Shown here one piece after another: positions 25,596-34,174 of a stretch of DNA of 39,764 nucleotides. A program made the position numbers and the translations under genes. Source of the stretch: UBA6120 sp964495145 (lineage in GTDB: Bacteria > Bacillota_I > Bacilli_A > RFN20 > CAG-826); assembly GCA_964495145.1 (NCBI GenBank), contig CAZBUP010000010.1, positions 1 through 39,764 on the forward strand, in the 5' to 3' direction. The notes under the pieces are model-generated. The model saw only the letters and a list, made by a program, of their open reading frames with translations. It was not told the origin of the DNA and did not search any database. Numbering within the stretch: position 1 is the stretch's first letter; every line of letters begins with the position of its first letter.

Positions 25596-26512
25596 GATTT
25601 GACGATGGTTCCGGCGCTCAAGCTAAAAGCTTGGATGGCTTTTTCAAGCGAACTGATGACGGCGGTTTTTCCGGGGTGGCTTTTGACGAAATTGACGCAG
25701 GCTTGGACTTTTGGATACATGCTGCCCTTGGCAAAATGCCCGGAATCCAGCATGGCTTCCAAGTCATGGACGTTGATTGACGTCAAAGTTACTTGTTCCG
25801 GCTTGCGGTAATTGATGTAAACGTGATCGACCGCGGTCAGAATCACGAGGAAATCGGCATCGATCAGTTCGGCCACTTTGGCGCTGGCGTAATCTTTGTC
25901 TATCACAGCGGCGATGCCCTCGAGAAGCCCATCTTTGTCGATGACCGGGATACCGCCCCCGCCGGCGCAGATGACGACATGGCCGTGCGCCAATAAGGTC
26001 TTGATCATGTCTTTCTCGACGACGTCGATCGGCAAGGGAGAAGCGACCACGCGACGGTAGCCGCGCCCGCTGTCTTCCTTCATGGTATAACCTTTGCTTG
26101 AAGCGATGGCTTCGCTTTCCTCTTTGGTGTAGAAAGCCCCGACCGGCTTGGTCGGATGCTGAAAATTCGGATCGGATGGGTCGACGGCCACTTGGGTGAC
26201 GATCGTCGCCACTTTTTTATCGATGCCGGCGTGGTGAAGGGCGTTGAAGATGGCGTTTTGGATATGATAGCCGATGTAGCCCTGGCTCATGGCCCCGCAT
26301 TCGGGCAGGGGCATGTCCGGCGTCGAAGGGGCTTCCGAGAAGGCCAAATTGATCATGCCGACTTGGGGACCGTTTCCGTGGACGATGACGACTTCGTGGC
26401 CTTGTTTAATCAATGATACGATCGGAAGGGCGACCTTTTTCAACAATTCGCGCTGCTCTTCGGCGTTGTTGCCTAAAGCGTTGCCTCCTAAAGAAATGAC
26501 ATAACGGCTCAT
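25592..26512 (-). CDS. arcC: Carbamate kinase
   Basis: 306 aa, the family length. ATG at 26512 is preceded by GAGGT; an in-frame upstream extension to 26680 runs through the promoter and is rejected. Family marks: YVISLGGNALGNN at the N-terminus, VIVHGNGPQVGMINLAF (about 43-59), PECGAMSQGYIGYHIQNAI, VICAGGGGIPVI (nucleotide loop, about 207-218), and KVQACVNFVKSHPGKTAVISSLEKA near the end. It makes ATP from carbamoyl phosphate and ADP, the usual last energy-yielding step of fermentative arginine, agmatine or purine breakdown. No arcA or carbamoyltransferase is in the window. It diverges from the purine-type operon, and YqeA-type carbamate kinases are standard members of such islands, so that is the likely partner pathway. 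Confidence 0.94.
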   Translation of the reverse strand: MSRYVISLGGNALGNNAEEQRELLKKVALPIVSLIKQGHEVVIVHGNGPQVGMINLAFSEAPSTPDMPLPECGAMSQGYIGYHIQNAIFNALHHAGIDKKVATIVTQVAVDPSDPNFQHPTKPVGAFYTKEESEAIASSKGYTMKEDSGRGYRRVVASPLPIDVVEKDMIKTLLAHGHVVICAGGGGIPVIDKDGLLEGIAAVIDKDYASAKVAELIDADFLVILTAVDHVYINYRKPEQVTLTSINVHDLEAMLDSGHFAKGSMYPKVQACVNFVKSHPGKTAVISSLEKAIQAFSLSAGTIVKS

Positions 26513-26531
26513 GGTGATACCTCGATTTTCC

Positions 26532-26560
26532 ATTATATCGATTAACCCCCAGCGACGCAA
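26532..26560 (-). promoter_or_regulatory. arcC promoter
   Basis: Minus strand: TTGCGT at 26560-26555, a 17-base spacer, and a perfect TATAAT at 26537-26532, 19 bases before the ATG. The leader would be very short but still includes GAGGT. Confidence 0.5.
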
Positions 26561-26616
26561 TAAAACAAGGCATGGGCATTTGTGCGCGCCCCCGCTTGCG
26601 ATTGGCAAATTGCTAT

Positions 26617-26645
26617 TTGTATTGTTTTTTATGTTTATATATACT
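26617..26645 (+). promoter_or_regulatory. Promoter of the purine-type operon
   Basis: TTGTAT (26617-26622), a 17-base spacer, and TATACT (26640-26645). Transcription would begin near 26652, leaving a leader of about 90 bases with the dyad 26685-26699 inside it. Confidence 0.5.
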
Positions 26646-26684
26646 TTAAGTGTTAGCGAAATAATTATTAGCTCAAGCATCGCT

Positions 26685-26699
26685 CATCGTTAACCGATG
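26685..26699. promoter_or_regulatory. Imperfect dyad, candidate operator
   Basis: CATCGTTAACCGATG has arms CATCG/CGATG around a TTAAC core. It lies downstream of the plus-strand promoter and upstream of the MocA-like gene. The nonamer TTAACCGAT recurs in the dyad upstream of the glycan operon (17439-17447). No regulator gene is adjacent. Confidence 0.3.
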
Positions 26700-26744
26700 T
26701 AACTACCGGTAATAATTCGCCAAATACCAATCATAGGAGCGTCC

Positions 26745-27311
26745 ATGCCACAAGGAATCATCTTGGCGGCGGGTACAGCCAGCCGTGCGCATACCAACAA
26801 ACTCCTACTTGAATTCAAGGGGCGTTTTCTTATTGGCCACGCCATCGACAGTCTGCGTCCGTTCGTCTCGCACGTCTATGTGGTGACCGGCCGCTACCAC
26901 GACGAATTAACCGCGGCTTTGGCCGAGGAACCCGACGTGACGTTGATTTACAACCCCGATTACGAAGAAGGAATGTTCACCTCGGTCCTCAAAGGGGTAT
27001 CCGCCGTCAATGAAGATTTCTTCCTCTTGCCGGGCGATTGCCCGTTCGTCCACAAGGAAACGTATCGCGCGTTGCTTAACGCCAAGGGATTGATTCGGGT
27101 TCCGACATACAAAGACCGTAGCGGGCACCCGATCTTCATCAGCCAAAGCCTCGTCGAGGCCTTATTGAAAGAACCCAAACATTCAAACCTGCGGGCGTTT
27201 CGGGACCGCTACCCCTATGAGCGGACGGCAACCCTTGACCCCCACATCCATGACGACGTCGACACGATCCAAGACTTCATTGAACTAACAAAACGATTGG
27301 GAAAGGAATAG
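26745..27311 (+). CDS. MocA-like molybdopterin cytidylyltransferase (NTP-transferase fold)
   Basis: 188 aa, ATG at 26745 with AGGAG upstream. The N-terminal nucleotide loop is IILAAGTASRAHTNKLLLEFKG, a variant of L-A-A-G-x-S-x-R-x-G-x-x-K in which the second Gly is replaced. LLPGDCPFVHKETYRAL near 91-107 carries the metal-binding Asp, and RSGHPIFISQSLV (about 127-139) is the conserved substrate segment. MocA attaches CMP to molybdopterin, giving the dinucleotide cofactor used by xanthine-dehydrogenase-type enzymes. Its place as first gene, ahead of two such enzymes, supports this. YgfJ of E. coli is the corresponding protein in yge/ygf clusters. Confidence 0.82.
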   Translation: MPQGIILAAGTASRAHTNKLLLEFKGRFLIGHAIDSLRPFVSHVYVVTGRYHDELTAALAEEPDVTLIYNPDYEEGMFTSVLKGVSAVNEDFFLLPGDCPFVHKETYRALLNAKGLIRVPTYKDRSGHPIFISQSLVEALLKEPKHSNLRAFRDRYPYERTATLDPHIHDDVDTIQDFIELTKRLGKE

Positions 27312-27315
27312 ACCG

Positions 27316-28116
27316 ATGGAGATTACTAAATACTTCCGGGCCCCCACGCTGCAAGCCGCTTACGAAGAATTGGGTGCCGATCCGCAAAACGCCATTATCG
27401 GCGGCGGTTTATGGCTGAAGAAAATCGGAACGCCTATCCACACGTTGATCGATTTAATCGATCTTGGCTTGAATCGGATTGAAGAAACCCCGGAAACGAT
27501 TGAAATCGGGGCATTGGTCTCGTTAAGAGAACTTGAGAAACACCCCGCCATCGCGCAGCTGGGCGGCGGATTTTTCAAATCGGCTTTGGGCGCGATCATG
27601 GGCGTCGCGTTGAGAAACCTAGCCACGATCGGGGGCAGCTTAGCCGGCAAATACCCATTCTCGGATATCATCACCCCGTTATTGACGTTAGAAACGACCA
27701 TCACCCTTTATCCAACGCGTCAAATGACGCTTAGCGAATATTTAGCCGAAAAAGGCAAGCGCCGCGACATCATCACCCATCTAACGATCAAAAAGAACCA
27801 GGGCGTCGGATACTTCAAAAAAGTGTCGAACACCCAGTTGGATTTTTCGATTCTTAACGTAGCCATCCTGGCCGATCAAACCATCCAAATCGCGGTCGGG
27901 TCGCGGCCGGGCTTGGGGCAGCTCGCCTCCAAGGCTTCGGCGTACATTTCCTCAAAAGAACGACCGACCATAGAAGATATTGAAGCCACGGCCGAAATGG
28001 CTATCCTGGAACTCGGTTTCGCTTCGACGAATACCGGGAGCAGTGAGTATCGCCAGACGCTGGCCCGCGCCTACATCAAGCGCGGCTTGAAGGAGGTCTG
28101 CCGTCATGAAGGTTGA
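27316..28116 (+). CDS. xdhB: Molybdenum hydroxylase 1, FAD-binding subunit
   Basis: 266 aa, ATG at 27316 after AAAGGA. It matches CoxM/XdhB FAD subunits: ITKYFRAPTLQAAYEELG, NAIIGGGLWLKKIGTPIHTLIDLIDLGLNRI (first FAD loop, about 25-55), and ALRNLATIGGSLAGKYPFSDIITPLLTLE (second FAD loop, about 96-124), then the C-terminal CO-dehydrogenase flavoprotein domain. It passes electrons from the 2Fe-2S subunit to NAD or another acceptor. It overlaps the 2Fe-2S gene by 11 bases. Confidence 0.9.
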   Translation: MEITKYFRAPTLQAAYEELGADPQNAIIGGGLWLKKIGTPIHTLIDLIDLGLNRIEETPETIEIGALVSLRELEKHPAIAQLGGGFFKSALGAIMGVALRNLATIGGSLAGKYPFSDIITPLLTLETTITLYPTRQMTLSEYLAEKGKRRDIITHLTIKKNQGVGYFKKVSNTQLDFSILNVAILADQTIQIAVGSRPGLGQLASKASAYISSKERPTIEDIEATAEMAILELGFASTNTGSSEYRQTLARAYIKRGLKEVCRHEG

Positions 28117-28558
28117 ATTTGTCTTAAACGGCCGAATCCGTGATTTCGACGTTACCCCTGGAGAATTTTTGCTAGACACGCTTAGAAGCCACAGTATCCT
28201 TTCGGTCAAGAAAGGCTGCGACGAATCGACTTGCGGCGTGTGTACCGTTTTGATGGACGGTCATCCGGTCTTATCGTGCTCGCTATTGACGGTCCGGGCG
28301 GCCGGACATGCGATTACTACCGTCGAGGGCGTCCAAGACGAAGTGGCGAAAATCGCCGATTACTTCGGGCATGAAGGCGCCGATCAGTGCGGTTTTTGCA
28401 ATTCCGGGTTGGCGCTGACGATTTTGGGCCTCATCAAGGAGTTCCCACATCCGACTGACGAGGAAATCAAACATTACATCGTCGGCAACCTGTGCCGCTG
28501 TTCCGGTTACCAATCCCAGTTTTTGGCCATCAAACGCTATGTGGAGGACCACCGATGA
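28106..28558 (+). CDS. xdhC: Molybdenum hydroxylase 1, 2Fe-2S subunit
   Basis: 150 aa, ATG at 28106 with AGGAGG upstream. The plant-type cluster is C-x4-C-x2-C-x11-C (CDESTCGVCTVLMDGHPVLSC begins near residue 38). The second cluster, in the helical domain, is CGFCNSG (about 95-101) and CRCSGY (about 132-137). It carries electrons between the molybdenum and FAD subunits. The stop overlaps the next ATG by four bases, so three subunits are translated in series. Confidence 0.95.
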   Translation: MKVEFVLNGRIRDFDVTPGEFLLDTLRSHSILSVKKGCDESTCGVCTVLMDGHPVLSCSLLTVRAAGHAITTVEGVQDEVAKIADYFGHEGADQCGFCNSGLALTILGLIKEFPHPTDEEIKHYIVGNLCRCSGYQSQFLAIKRYVEDHR

Positions 28559-30873
28559 AAGTCGTCAACCAAAAGACCCCTTCCCTGGACGGAAAGGGCA
28601 TCATGATGGGTCGGCCGGCCTTTACCGACGATTTGGCCGATCCCACCAGCCTTGTCGTCAAGATCCTGCGCAGTCCTCACGCTTTTGCCCGCATCACCGA
28701 CATCGACGTTACCCAGGCCGAGGCGCTACCCGGCGTCGAACTGGTTTTGACGCATCAAAACGTTCCCCACGTATCGTTCACCCGAGCCGGGCAAGGATAT
28801 CCGGAACCATCTCCCCACGATAAGTTCATTCTTGATGAATACGTCCGTTACGTCGGCGATGAAGTCGCCGCCGTGGCTGCCATCGACGAAGCGACGGCCG
28901 ATCAAGCCTTGAAACTAATCAAAGTGACCTATGAGGTCCTCGAGCCGGTCCTCGACTATGAAACGGCCCGCGACCATCGGTCGATCATCCATCCGGAGAC
29001 GGGCATCCATGAGATGTTCCCGATCGGCTTCGCCCCGGAACACAACGTGGCCGCTTCCTACGCCATGGCAGTCGGCGACGTCGAAAAAGAACTCCGCGAG
29101 AGCGAAGTCACCATCTCCCATACCTTTTATACCCAAGCCCAAGCCCATGTCATGATGGAACCCCATACGGCCAACGCCCGCTTGGATTATCATAATCGGC
29201 TGACCATTTATACCGCGACGCAAACCCCCTATCATGTCCGGCGCATCTTATCGCAGACGTTGGGGCTGGCCATGTCCCGTATCCGGATCATCAAACCGCG
29301 GGTCGGGGGCGGTTTTGGGGGCAAGCAAGCCCTCCACGGCGAAATGTTCGTCGCCTTAGTCACCTTACGCACCCATAAACCATCGAAGATCGTCTTCACG
29401 CGCCAGGAGGTTTTCGCCTCCTCATACACCCGCCACCCGATGCGCTTGACCATGCGTCTCGGCGCCACCAAGTCCGGAACGTTGACGGCCATCGATTGCC
29501 GGGTCTTGTCGGACACCGGCGCTTATGGCGAACACGCCTTGACGGTCTATATGGTCACCGGATCCAAGGTCTTGCCGCTTTATAACAAAGTCAAAGCCGT
29601 ACGTTTCCACGGCGAAGTCGTTTATACCAACCACGTGTCAGCCGGGGCCTATCGGGGCTATGGGGCCATCCAAGGCAATTACGCCCTCGAATCGGCCATC
29701 GACATCATGGCCCATGAACTGGGTCTTGACCCCAGCGAATTTCGGGCCAAAAACATGATGAAAGAGGGCGAAACGAGTCCGATCTTCGCCATCATGGGCG
29801 AAGGCACCGAAGGCACGGCCATGAACATGGACACCTGCAAACTGGATTACTGCGTCCGGCGCGGCAAAGCATTGATCGACTGGGCCCATAAATACCCAGT
29901 GCGAAACATCTCCGAGCACAAGGTCCGTTCGTTAGGCATGGCCATCGCCATGCAAGGAAGCGGCATCCCCCTGATCGACATGGGGGCGGCTTCCATCAAG
30001 CTGAACGACGACGGCTTCTACAATCTGACCGTCGGGGCTACCGACATCGGCCAAGGCAGCGACACGGTGTTGGCCCAAATCGCCGCCGAAGAACTGCAAA
30101 CCACCCTCGACAAAATCGTCGTCTATTCCTCGGATACCGATTTAACCCCGTTTGACGTCGGGGCTTACGCCTCAAGCACGACCTTCGTGTCCGGAAACGC
30201 CGTTTGGCGCGCGGCCCAGAACATGAAAAAGATGCTGCTCGAGGAAGCCGGCCATGTCCTTGGCGCGAAAGCCGAAGACGTGAATTTCGATGGCGAAAAC
30301 TTTACCTGTGGCGATCAGCGCATCACCTTGTCGCAACTATCGAATCGCCTCTATTACAATCACGATCAAAAACAACTTCAAGCCACGAGCAGTTACGTCG
30401 GGCCGAAATCGCCGCCTCCGTTCATGGCCGGCTTCGTCGAAGTGGAAGTGGATACCGAAACCGGCGAGTTCGAAGTGCTGGAGTATGTCAGCGTGGTCGA
30501 CTGCGGGACCCCGATCAATCCGATGCTGGCCCGCGGCCAAGTCGAAGGGGCCATCGTCCAAGGTTTGGGCATGGCCGGTTATGAAGAAGTGAAATACAGC
30601 CCGAAAGGGAAACTGTTGTCCGACAGTATGCTGACCTATAAGATTCCTACCAGTATGACGGTTAAAAAACTAACGACCGAATTTGCCCAGAGTTATGAAG
30701 AAAGCGGACCCTTTGGGGCCAAATCGGTCGGCGAGATCGGCATCGACACGCCTCCGGCGGCCTTGTCGAACGCCATTTATAACGCCGTTGGCGTCCGCAT
30801 CGACCGACTGCCGATCACCCCTGAAAAAATCTACCGCGGGATGATGGAAAATAAAGGAAAGGTTACGAAGTGA
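28555..30873 (+). CDS. xdhA: Molybdenum hydroxylase 1, Mo-cofactor subunit (xanthine dehydrogenase type)
   Basis: 772 aa from ATG at 28555 with GGAGGA upstream; an in-frame extension to 28492 lies inside the preceding gene. Landmarks: substrate-channel domain at the N-terminus (DGKGIMMGRPAFTDD), PRVGGGFGGKQALHGE (about 250-265, Mo-pterin contact), GAYRGYGAIQGNYALE (about 363-378), TDIGQGSDTVLAQIAAEEL (about 497-515), SSDTDLTPFDVGAYASSTTFVSG (about 525-547), and the C-terminal GPFGAKSVGEIGIDTP with the catalytic Glu near 727. Such enzymes hydroxylate purines or other N-heterocycles at carbon using water. Substrate choice among hypoxanthine, xanthine and relatives cannot be read from the sequence. 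No in-frame TGA is present. Confidence 0.92.
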   Translation: MKVVNQKTPSLDGKGIMMGRPAFTDDLADPTSLVVKILRSPHAFARITDIDVTQAEALPGVELVLTHQNVPHVSFTRAGQGYPEPSPHDKFILDEYVRYVGDEVAAVAAIDEATADQALKLIKVTYEVLEPVLDYETARDHRSIIHPETGIHEMFPIGFAPEHNVAASYAMAVGDVEKELRESEVTISHTFYTQAQAHVMMEPHTANARLDYHNRLTIYTATQTPYHVRRILSQTLGLAMSRIRIIKPRVGGGFGGKQALHGEMFVALVTLRTHKPSKIVFTRQEVFASSYTRHPMRLTMRLGATKSGTLTAIDCRVLSDTGAYGEHALTVYMVTGSKVLPLYNKVKAVRFHGEVVYTNHVSAGAYRGYGAIQGNYALESAIDIMAHELGLDPSEFRAKNMMKEGETSPIFAIMGEGTEGTAMNMDTCKLDYCVRRGKALIDWAHKYPVRNISEHKVRSLGMAIAMQGSGIPLIDMGAASIKLNDDGFYNLTVGATDIGQGSDTVLAQIAAEELQTTLDKIVVYSSDTDLTPFDVGAYASSTTFVSGNAVWRAAQNMKKMLLEEAGHVLGAKAEDVNFDGENFTCGDQRITLSQLSNRLYYNHDQKQLQATSSYVGPKSPPPFMAGFVEVEVDTETGEFEVLEYVSVVDCGTPINPMLARGQVEGAIVQGLGMAGYEEVKYSPKGKLLSDSMLTYKIPTSMTVKKLTTEFAQSYEESGPFGAKSVGEIGIDTPPAALSNAIYNAVGVRIDRLPITPEKIYRGMMENKGKVTK

Positions 30874-31553
30874 ATATGAAAAAGAATAACTGGTTGCGCA
30901 AGGTCTTGACAATGATTCTGTTTGGTGCGATTTGGGGCTTATTGGAAGCCACGGTCGGCTATTTGCTTCACTGGGCTCCGAGCATGGTTTCCGGCCTGGT
31001 CATGTTCCCGATTGGGGCAACCCTGATGATGTGGGGATTCCGAAGCACCGACGACCGGAAGGCGATTTTGGTCGCCGGGCTCATCGCCGCGGCCATCAAA
31101 GCCGTGAATTTCGCGATGCCGCTTCCCGGCAACAACATCATGAAAGTCCTCAACCCGATGATTTCGATCATGCTGCAAGCGGTGGTCGTGTATGGCTTCA
31201 GCTATGCCTTCGATCGCAAAGCCGCGCCCATGAAAGCCACCTTCATCCAATTGGGGACCATCGTGGCCGCCATCGTGGGTTGGCGCTTACTATTCTTGGC
31301 CAACCAAGCCGTCAATTACGCAATTACCGGCAATCTGGCCTTGCAAATCCAAAGCTTTGAAAACGCCCTGAGTTTCGTCTTCGCCAATGGGGCTTACGAA
31401 TTATTGATTTTGGGTTTCTTCTATGGACTTTATCGGCTTGGCGGCTTCATCCAATCGAAAAAACCGATGCATGTTTCCAGTCCTGATTGGCTAATTTACG
31501 TCCTCTCGCCGCTGACTTTGGCCGGCGCCGTCATGGCGGTGGTGCTCCTTTAG
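30870..31553 (+). CDS. Integral membrane protein of unknown function
   Basis: 227 aa from GTG at 30870, which overlaps the preceding TGA and has GGAAAGG seven bases upstream; ATG at 30876 is the alternative. About six hydrophobic helices, beginning MILFGAIWGLLEATVGYLLHW, with short loops and a polar C-terminal segment before the last helix. Size, helix number and the small Gly/Ala-rich helices recall ECF-transporter S components, but I do not recognise a named family and no EcfA/EcfT gene is nearby. As the only membrane protein in the visible operon, it may import the substrate or take part in cofactor supply (inference). Confidence 0.6.
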   Translation: MNMKKNNWLRKVLTMILFGAIWGLLEATVGYLLHWAPSMVSGLVMFPIGATLMMWGFRSTDDRKAILVAGLIAAAIKAVNFAMPLPGNNIMKVLNPMISIMLQAVVVYGFSYAFDRKAAPMKATFIQLGTIVAAIVGWRLLFLANQAVNYAITGNLALQIQSFENALSFVFANGAYELLILGFFYGLYRLGGFIQSKKPMHVSSPDWLIYVLSPLTLAGAVMAVVLL

Positions 31554-31559
31554 GAGAAT

Positions 31560-32396
31560 ATGGCCGATCTTTACGAAAAAATCATTGAACTGAAACGGCG
31601 CGGCATCGATTTCGTCATCGTCACGGCGATTGATAAAAACGGTTCCGGGCCGGTCGACGTCGGCAAGAAGATGGTCGTCACCGAGGACAACCAAGGTTTT
31701 GGCACGGTCGGCGGCGGGGCACTCGAGTTCTACGCCCGAGAGAAATGCCGGGAGGTCATCAAATCCCGGCAGCATTTGACTGAACGCTATTTGCTTCAGG
31801 ACGGGAAAGTGGTCCCCGATGTGACCACGCTGCCGATGGCTTGCGGCGGGTTTGTAACCTTATTTTATGAATTCGTCGGCCCGCGGCAAACCATTTACAT
31901 TTTCGGGGCCGGCCACGTCGGAGCGGCCTTAGCCCATGTTTTGAAGCCCTTGGGTTTTTATTTAAACGTAATAGACGACCGCGCCGCGGTCATCGATTCA
32001 TTCCAAGAGGCCGATGCCAAATACCAGCAGCCCTTCGTGGAATTCATTGAGAAAAACGGAATCAAAACCGGCAGTTACGTTGTCGTTTGCACCCCGTCGC
32101 ACCAATACGATTACCATGTGTTGAACAAGATTCTTGAAAAGCAATGGCAGCCCAAATACCTGGGCATGCTCTGCTCGGTATCCAAAATCAAAACCTACTT
32201 GGACACGACTTACCAAACGTTCGGCAAAGACGTCGATTTGTCGCATTTCTACGCGCCGATCGGTTTGCATCTCGGCGGGAATTCCCCCGAGGACATCGCC
32301 ATCTCGATCGCCTCAGAAATCTTGGCCGTGTTTCATGGCCTGAAAGGCCAACGCCACATGCGGGAGCAACTCGATGCTGCATATCGTTACTGGTGA
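31560..32396 (+). CDS. XdhC/CoxI-family molybdenum hydroxylase accessory factor
   Basis: 278 aa, ATG at 31560 after TAGGAGA. The N-terminal XdhC/CoxI domain has GSGPVDVGKKMVV (about 29-41) and GTVGGGALEFYAREKC (about 49-64), then MACGGFVTLFYEF (about 92-104). A Rossmann domain follows with IYIFGAGHVGAALAHVLKPLG (about 112-132) and the C-terminal LGMLCSVSKIK and PIGLHLGGNSPEDIAISIASEILAV segments. XdhC binds the finished molybdenum cofactor, assists its sulfuration and delivers it to the Mo subunit. It can serve either or both hydroxylases encoded here. Confidence 0.93.
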   Translation: MADLYEKIIELKRRGIDFVIVTAIDKNGSGPVDVGKKMVVTEDNQGFGTVGGGALEFYAREKCREVIKSRQHLTERYLLQDGKVVPDVTTLPMACGGFVTLFYEFVGPRQTIYIFGAGHVGAALAHVLKPLGFYLNVIDDRAAVIDSFQEADAKYQQPFVEFIEKNGIKTGSYVVVCTPSHQYDYHVLNKILEKQWQPKYLGMLCSVSKIKTYLDTTYQTFGKDVDLSHFYAPIGLHLGGNSPEDIAISIASEILAVFHGLKGQRHMREQLDAAYRYW

Positions 32397-32865
32397 GCGG
32401 GATGCGGGCAAGTCCCGCTTCCTCATGGCACATTATCACAGCCATCGTCAAGGGGACGGCGTCGTCGCCTTGAAGATCGTCGCCGACGGGAAAGTCATCG
32501 GCTATGACGCCTACTTCATCGGCCAAGACCGAACGGTCCCGCTGATGCGGCATCATGACGCCCTTCCGGATAACTTTCCCAAAACCCAGAACATCGGACC
32601 GTTCTATTACGATCCGACCACCTTCATGATCATGAATGCCTATATAATCGATTTGATTCAAAAGAAGATCAGCCCGATTTACATTGACGAGATCGGCCGT
32701 TTAGAAATGGCTGGCCAAGGTCTGGATCGGGCCATGCAATATGGTTTTCGTCCCGAAGGAGACGTTTACATGGTAATCCGTGACGAATTTTTGCATCGCG
32801 TGATCAACCATTATCGCCTGCAACCGGTTGAAATCATCGACGTGGGAGCGCGCCACTATGTATGA
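32374..32865 (+). CDS. NTPase_1 (THEP1-like) P-loop nucleoside-triphosphatase
   Basis: 163 aa, overlapping the XdhC-type gene by 23 bases and starting after GGGAGC. P-loop GERDAGKS (about 7-14), Walker B with IYIDEIGRLEM (about 107-117), the D-E-I-G-x-x-E pattern of NTPase_1. Small NTPases of this family are found in several molybdenum-hydroxylase islands; their role there is not established. Nucleotide handling for cofactor maturation, or cleaning up of nucleotide products, are both possible. Confidence 0.75.
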   Translation: MLHIVTGERDAGKSRFLMAHYHSHRQGDGVVALKIVADGKVIGYDAYFIGQDRTVPLMRHHDALPDNFPKTQNIGPFYYDPTTFMIMNAYIIDLIQKKISPIYIDEIGRLEMAGQGLDRAMQYGFRPEGDVYMVIRDEFLHRVINHYRLQPVEIIDVGARHYV

Positions 32866-34174
32866 TCTAGCCATCATCAACGGAAAATGCTTCATCAACG
32901 GGACATGGACCGACGATTTCATTTACGTCAAAGACGGAAAAATCGCCCATATCGGAAAAGACGAACTCAAAGCCAAGGAAACCTTTGACGCACGGGGACT
33001 AGAAGTCCTTCCCGGTTTGATTGATCCGCATGTCCATTTCGAGTTGGATCTCGGTTCGATCGTTTCCCGGGACGATTTCGAGCACGGAAGCGTCGCCGCG
33101 CTGCATGGGGGGGTGACCACCATCGTCGACTTTTTGGAGCCGACCGCCAACGCGGCCGCTTTGGAACGGTCGTTTAACATTAGGATGGAACAGGCTAAGA
33201 AATGCCACGTTGACTACCATTTCCATGCCACCATCAAACAACCCGACGGCGATCTCGAAGCCTACGTCAAAACGATGCTGCGCCTCGGCATGAAAACCTT
33301 GAAGCTCTTTACGACTTATTCGGATTCGGGCCGGCGCACCGACGATGAGACGATCATCGCGTTGCTGAAACTATCCAAGCGTTACCGTTTCCTGATCATG
33401 GCCCATATCGAAAACGACGCCATGATCAAGCTTGATCCCGACTATTCTTATCGCGATTTGCCCAAGAGCCGCCCAAGTGAAAGCGAACTGACCGAAGCCG
33501 TCAAATTGGCCGGTTTCGTTCAAACCTACGGGGGATACCTTTACATGGTTCATCTCAGCAGCGGCCGCACCCTCGAAAGATTGAAGGACGAATTTCCCGA
33601 CTTGATCAACCGTCATTTTTTCATCGAAAGCTGCCCGCAGTACTTTTTGTTCAATAACCAAGTTTTAAATCGCCCCGATGGTTACCTTTATACCTGCGCC
33701 CCGCCCATTCGTTCTGCTCAAGAACAAGACCTTCTCATTCAAAACAAGCGATACGTCGACACGATGGCTACCGACCATTGCGCCTTCAACCGAGCCGACA
33801 AGGTTCGCGAACGGCTGCTTGGCTTGCCGTTAGGTTTGGGCGGAATCGAATTTTCTTTCGTCACGATGCGAAAAATCTATGACGATGATTTGATTGCGCG
33901 GATGAGCATCCGCGTCGCCGATTTGATGGGCCTTGATCATAAGGGGCGCCTTTCCATTGGACAGGACGCCGACATCAGTTTCTTCAACCCAACACCCCAA
34001 ATCGCCCAAGGACATCACGGCCGGGCCGATTATTGTGTATACGAAGGACAATCGATCGCCGGCACCTTTGTGCGCGTGCTTTTGCGCGGCCGCTGGGCTT
34101 TGATTGACGGCCGGGTCACCGATACCCACGGAGAACCGCTTCAAGGAGGAACCATCATATGCGCCAAGCCTTGA
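32858..34174 (+). CDS. hydA: Cyclic amidohydrolase, HydA/dihydropyrimidinase-like
   Basis: 438 aa from ATG at 32858 (GGGAG upstream; a TTG at 32828 is inside the previous gene). Amidohydrolase fold with metal ligands visible: GLIDPHVHFELDLG (H-x-H, about 55-68), the carboxylated Lys in MKTLKLFTTYSDSG (about 145-158), IMAHIENDAM (His, about 181-190), MVHLSSGRTLE (His, about 229-239) and TMATDHCAFN (Asp, about 303-312). Dihydropyrimidinases and hydantoinases open cyclic amide rings. E. coli YgeZ/HyuA-type enzymes belong to purine-degradation islands beside ssnA, exactly as here. The natural substrate is not established; opening of a reduced purine or pyrimidine ring is inferred. Confidence 0.9.
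   Translation: MYDLAIINGKCFINGTWTDDFIYVKDGKIAHIGKDELKAKETFDARGLEVLPGLIDPHVHFELDLGSIVSRDDFEHGSVAALHGGVTTIVDFLEPTANAAALERSFNIRMEQAKKCHVDYHFHATIKQPDGDLEAYVKTMLRLGMKTLKLFTTYSDSGRRTDDETIIALLKLSKRYRFLIMAHIENDAMIKLDPDYSYRDLPKSRPSESELTEAVKLAGFVQTYGGYLYMVHLSSGRTLERLKDEFPDLINRHFFIESCPQYFLFNNQVLNRPDGYLYTCAPPIRSAQEQDLLIQNKRYVDTMATDHCAFNRADKVRERLLGLPLGLGGIEFSFVTMRKIYDDDLIARMSIRVADLMGLDHKGRLSIGQDADISFFNPTPQIAQGHHGRADYCVYEGQSIAGTFVRVLLRGRWALIDGRVTDTHGEPLQGGTIICAKP

Larger units (their letters stand above)
26513..26744. promoter_or_regulatory. Divergent promoter region between arcC and the purine-type operon
   Basis: This region separates the two operons. It contains facing promoters listed separately and an imperfect dyad CATCGTTAACCGATG at 26685-26699, between the plus-strand promoter and the first gene, a repressor-like location. 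Shared control of both operons is plausible. Confidence 0.6.

Noticed and set aside
26513..26680. Longer N-terminus for carbamate kinase
   Set aside because: It runs through the promoter region, has no ribosome site, and exceeds the family length.
28555..30873. Selenocysteine in the hydroxylase
   Set aside because: No in-frame TGA in either Mo subunit. Labile-selenium cofactor use cannot be judged, since no selenium-maturation gene is in the window.
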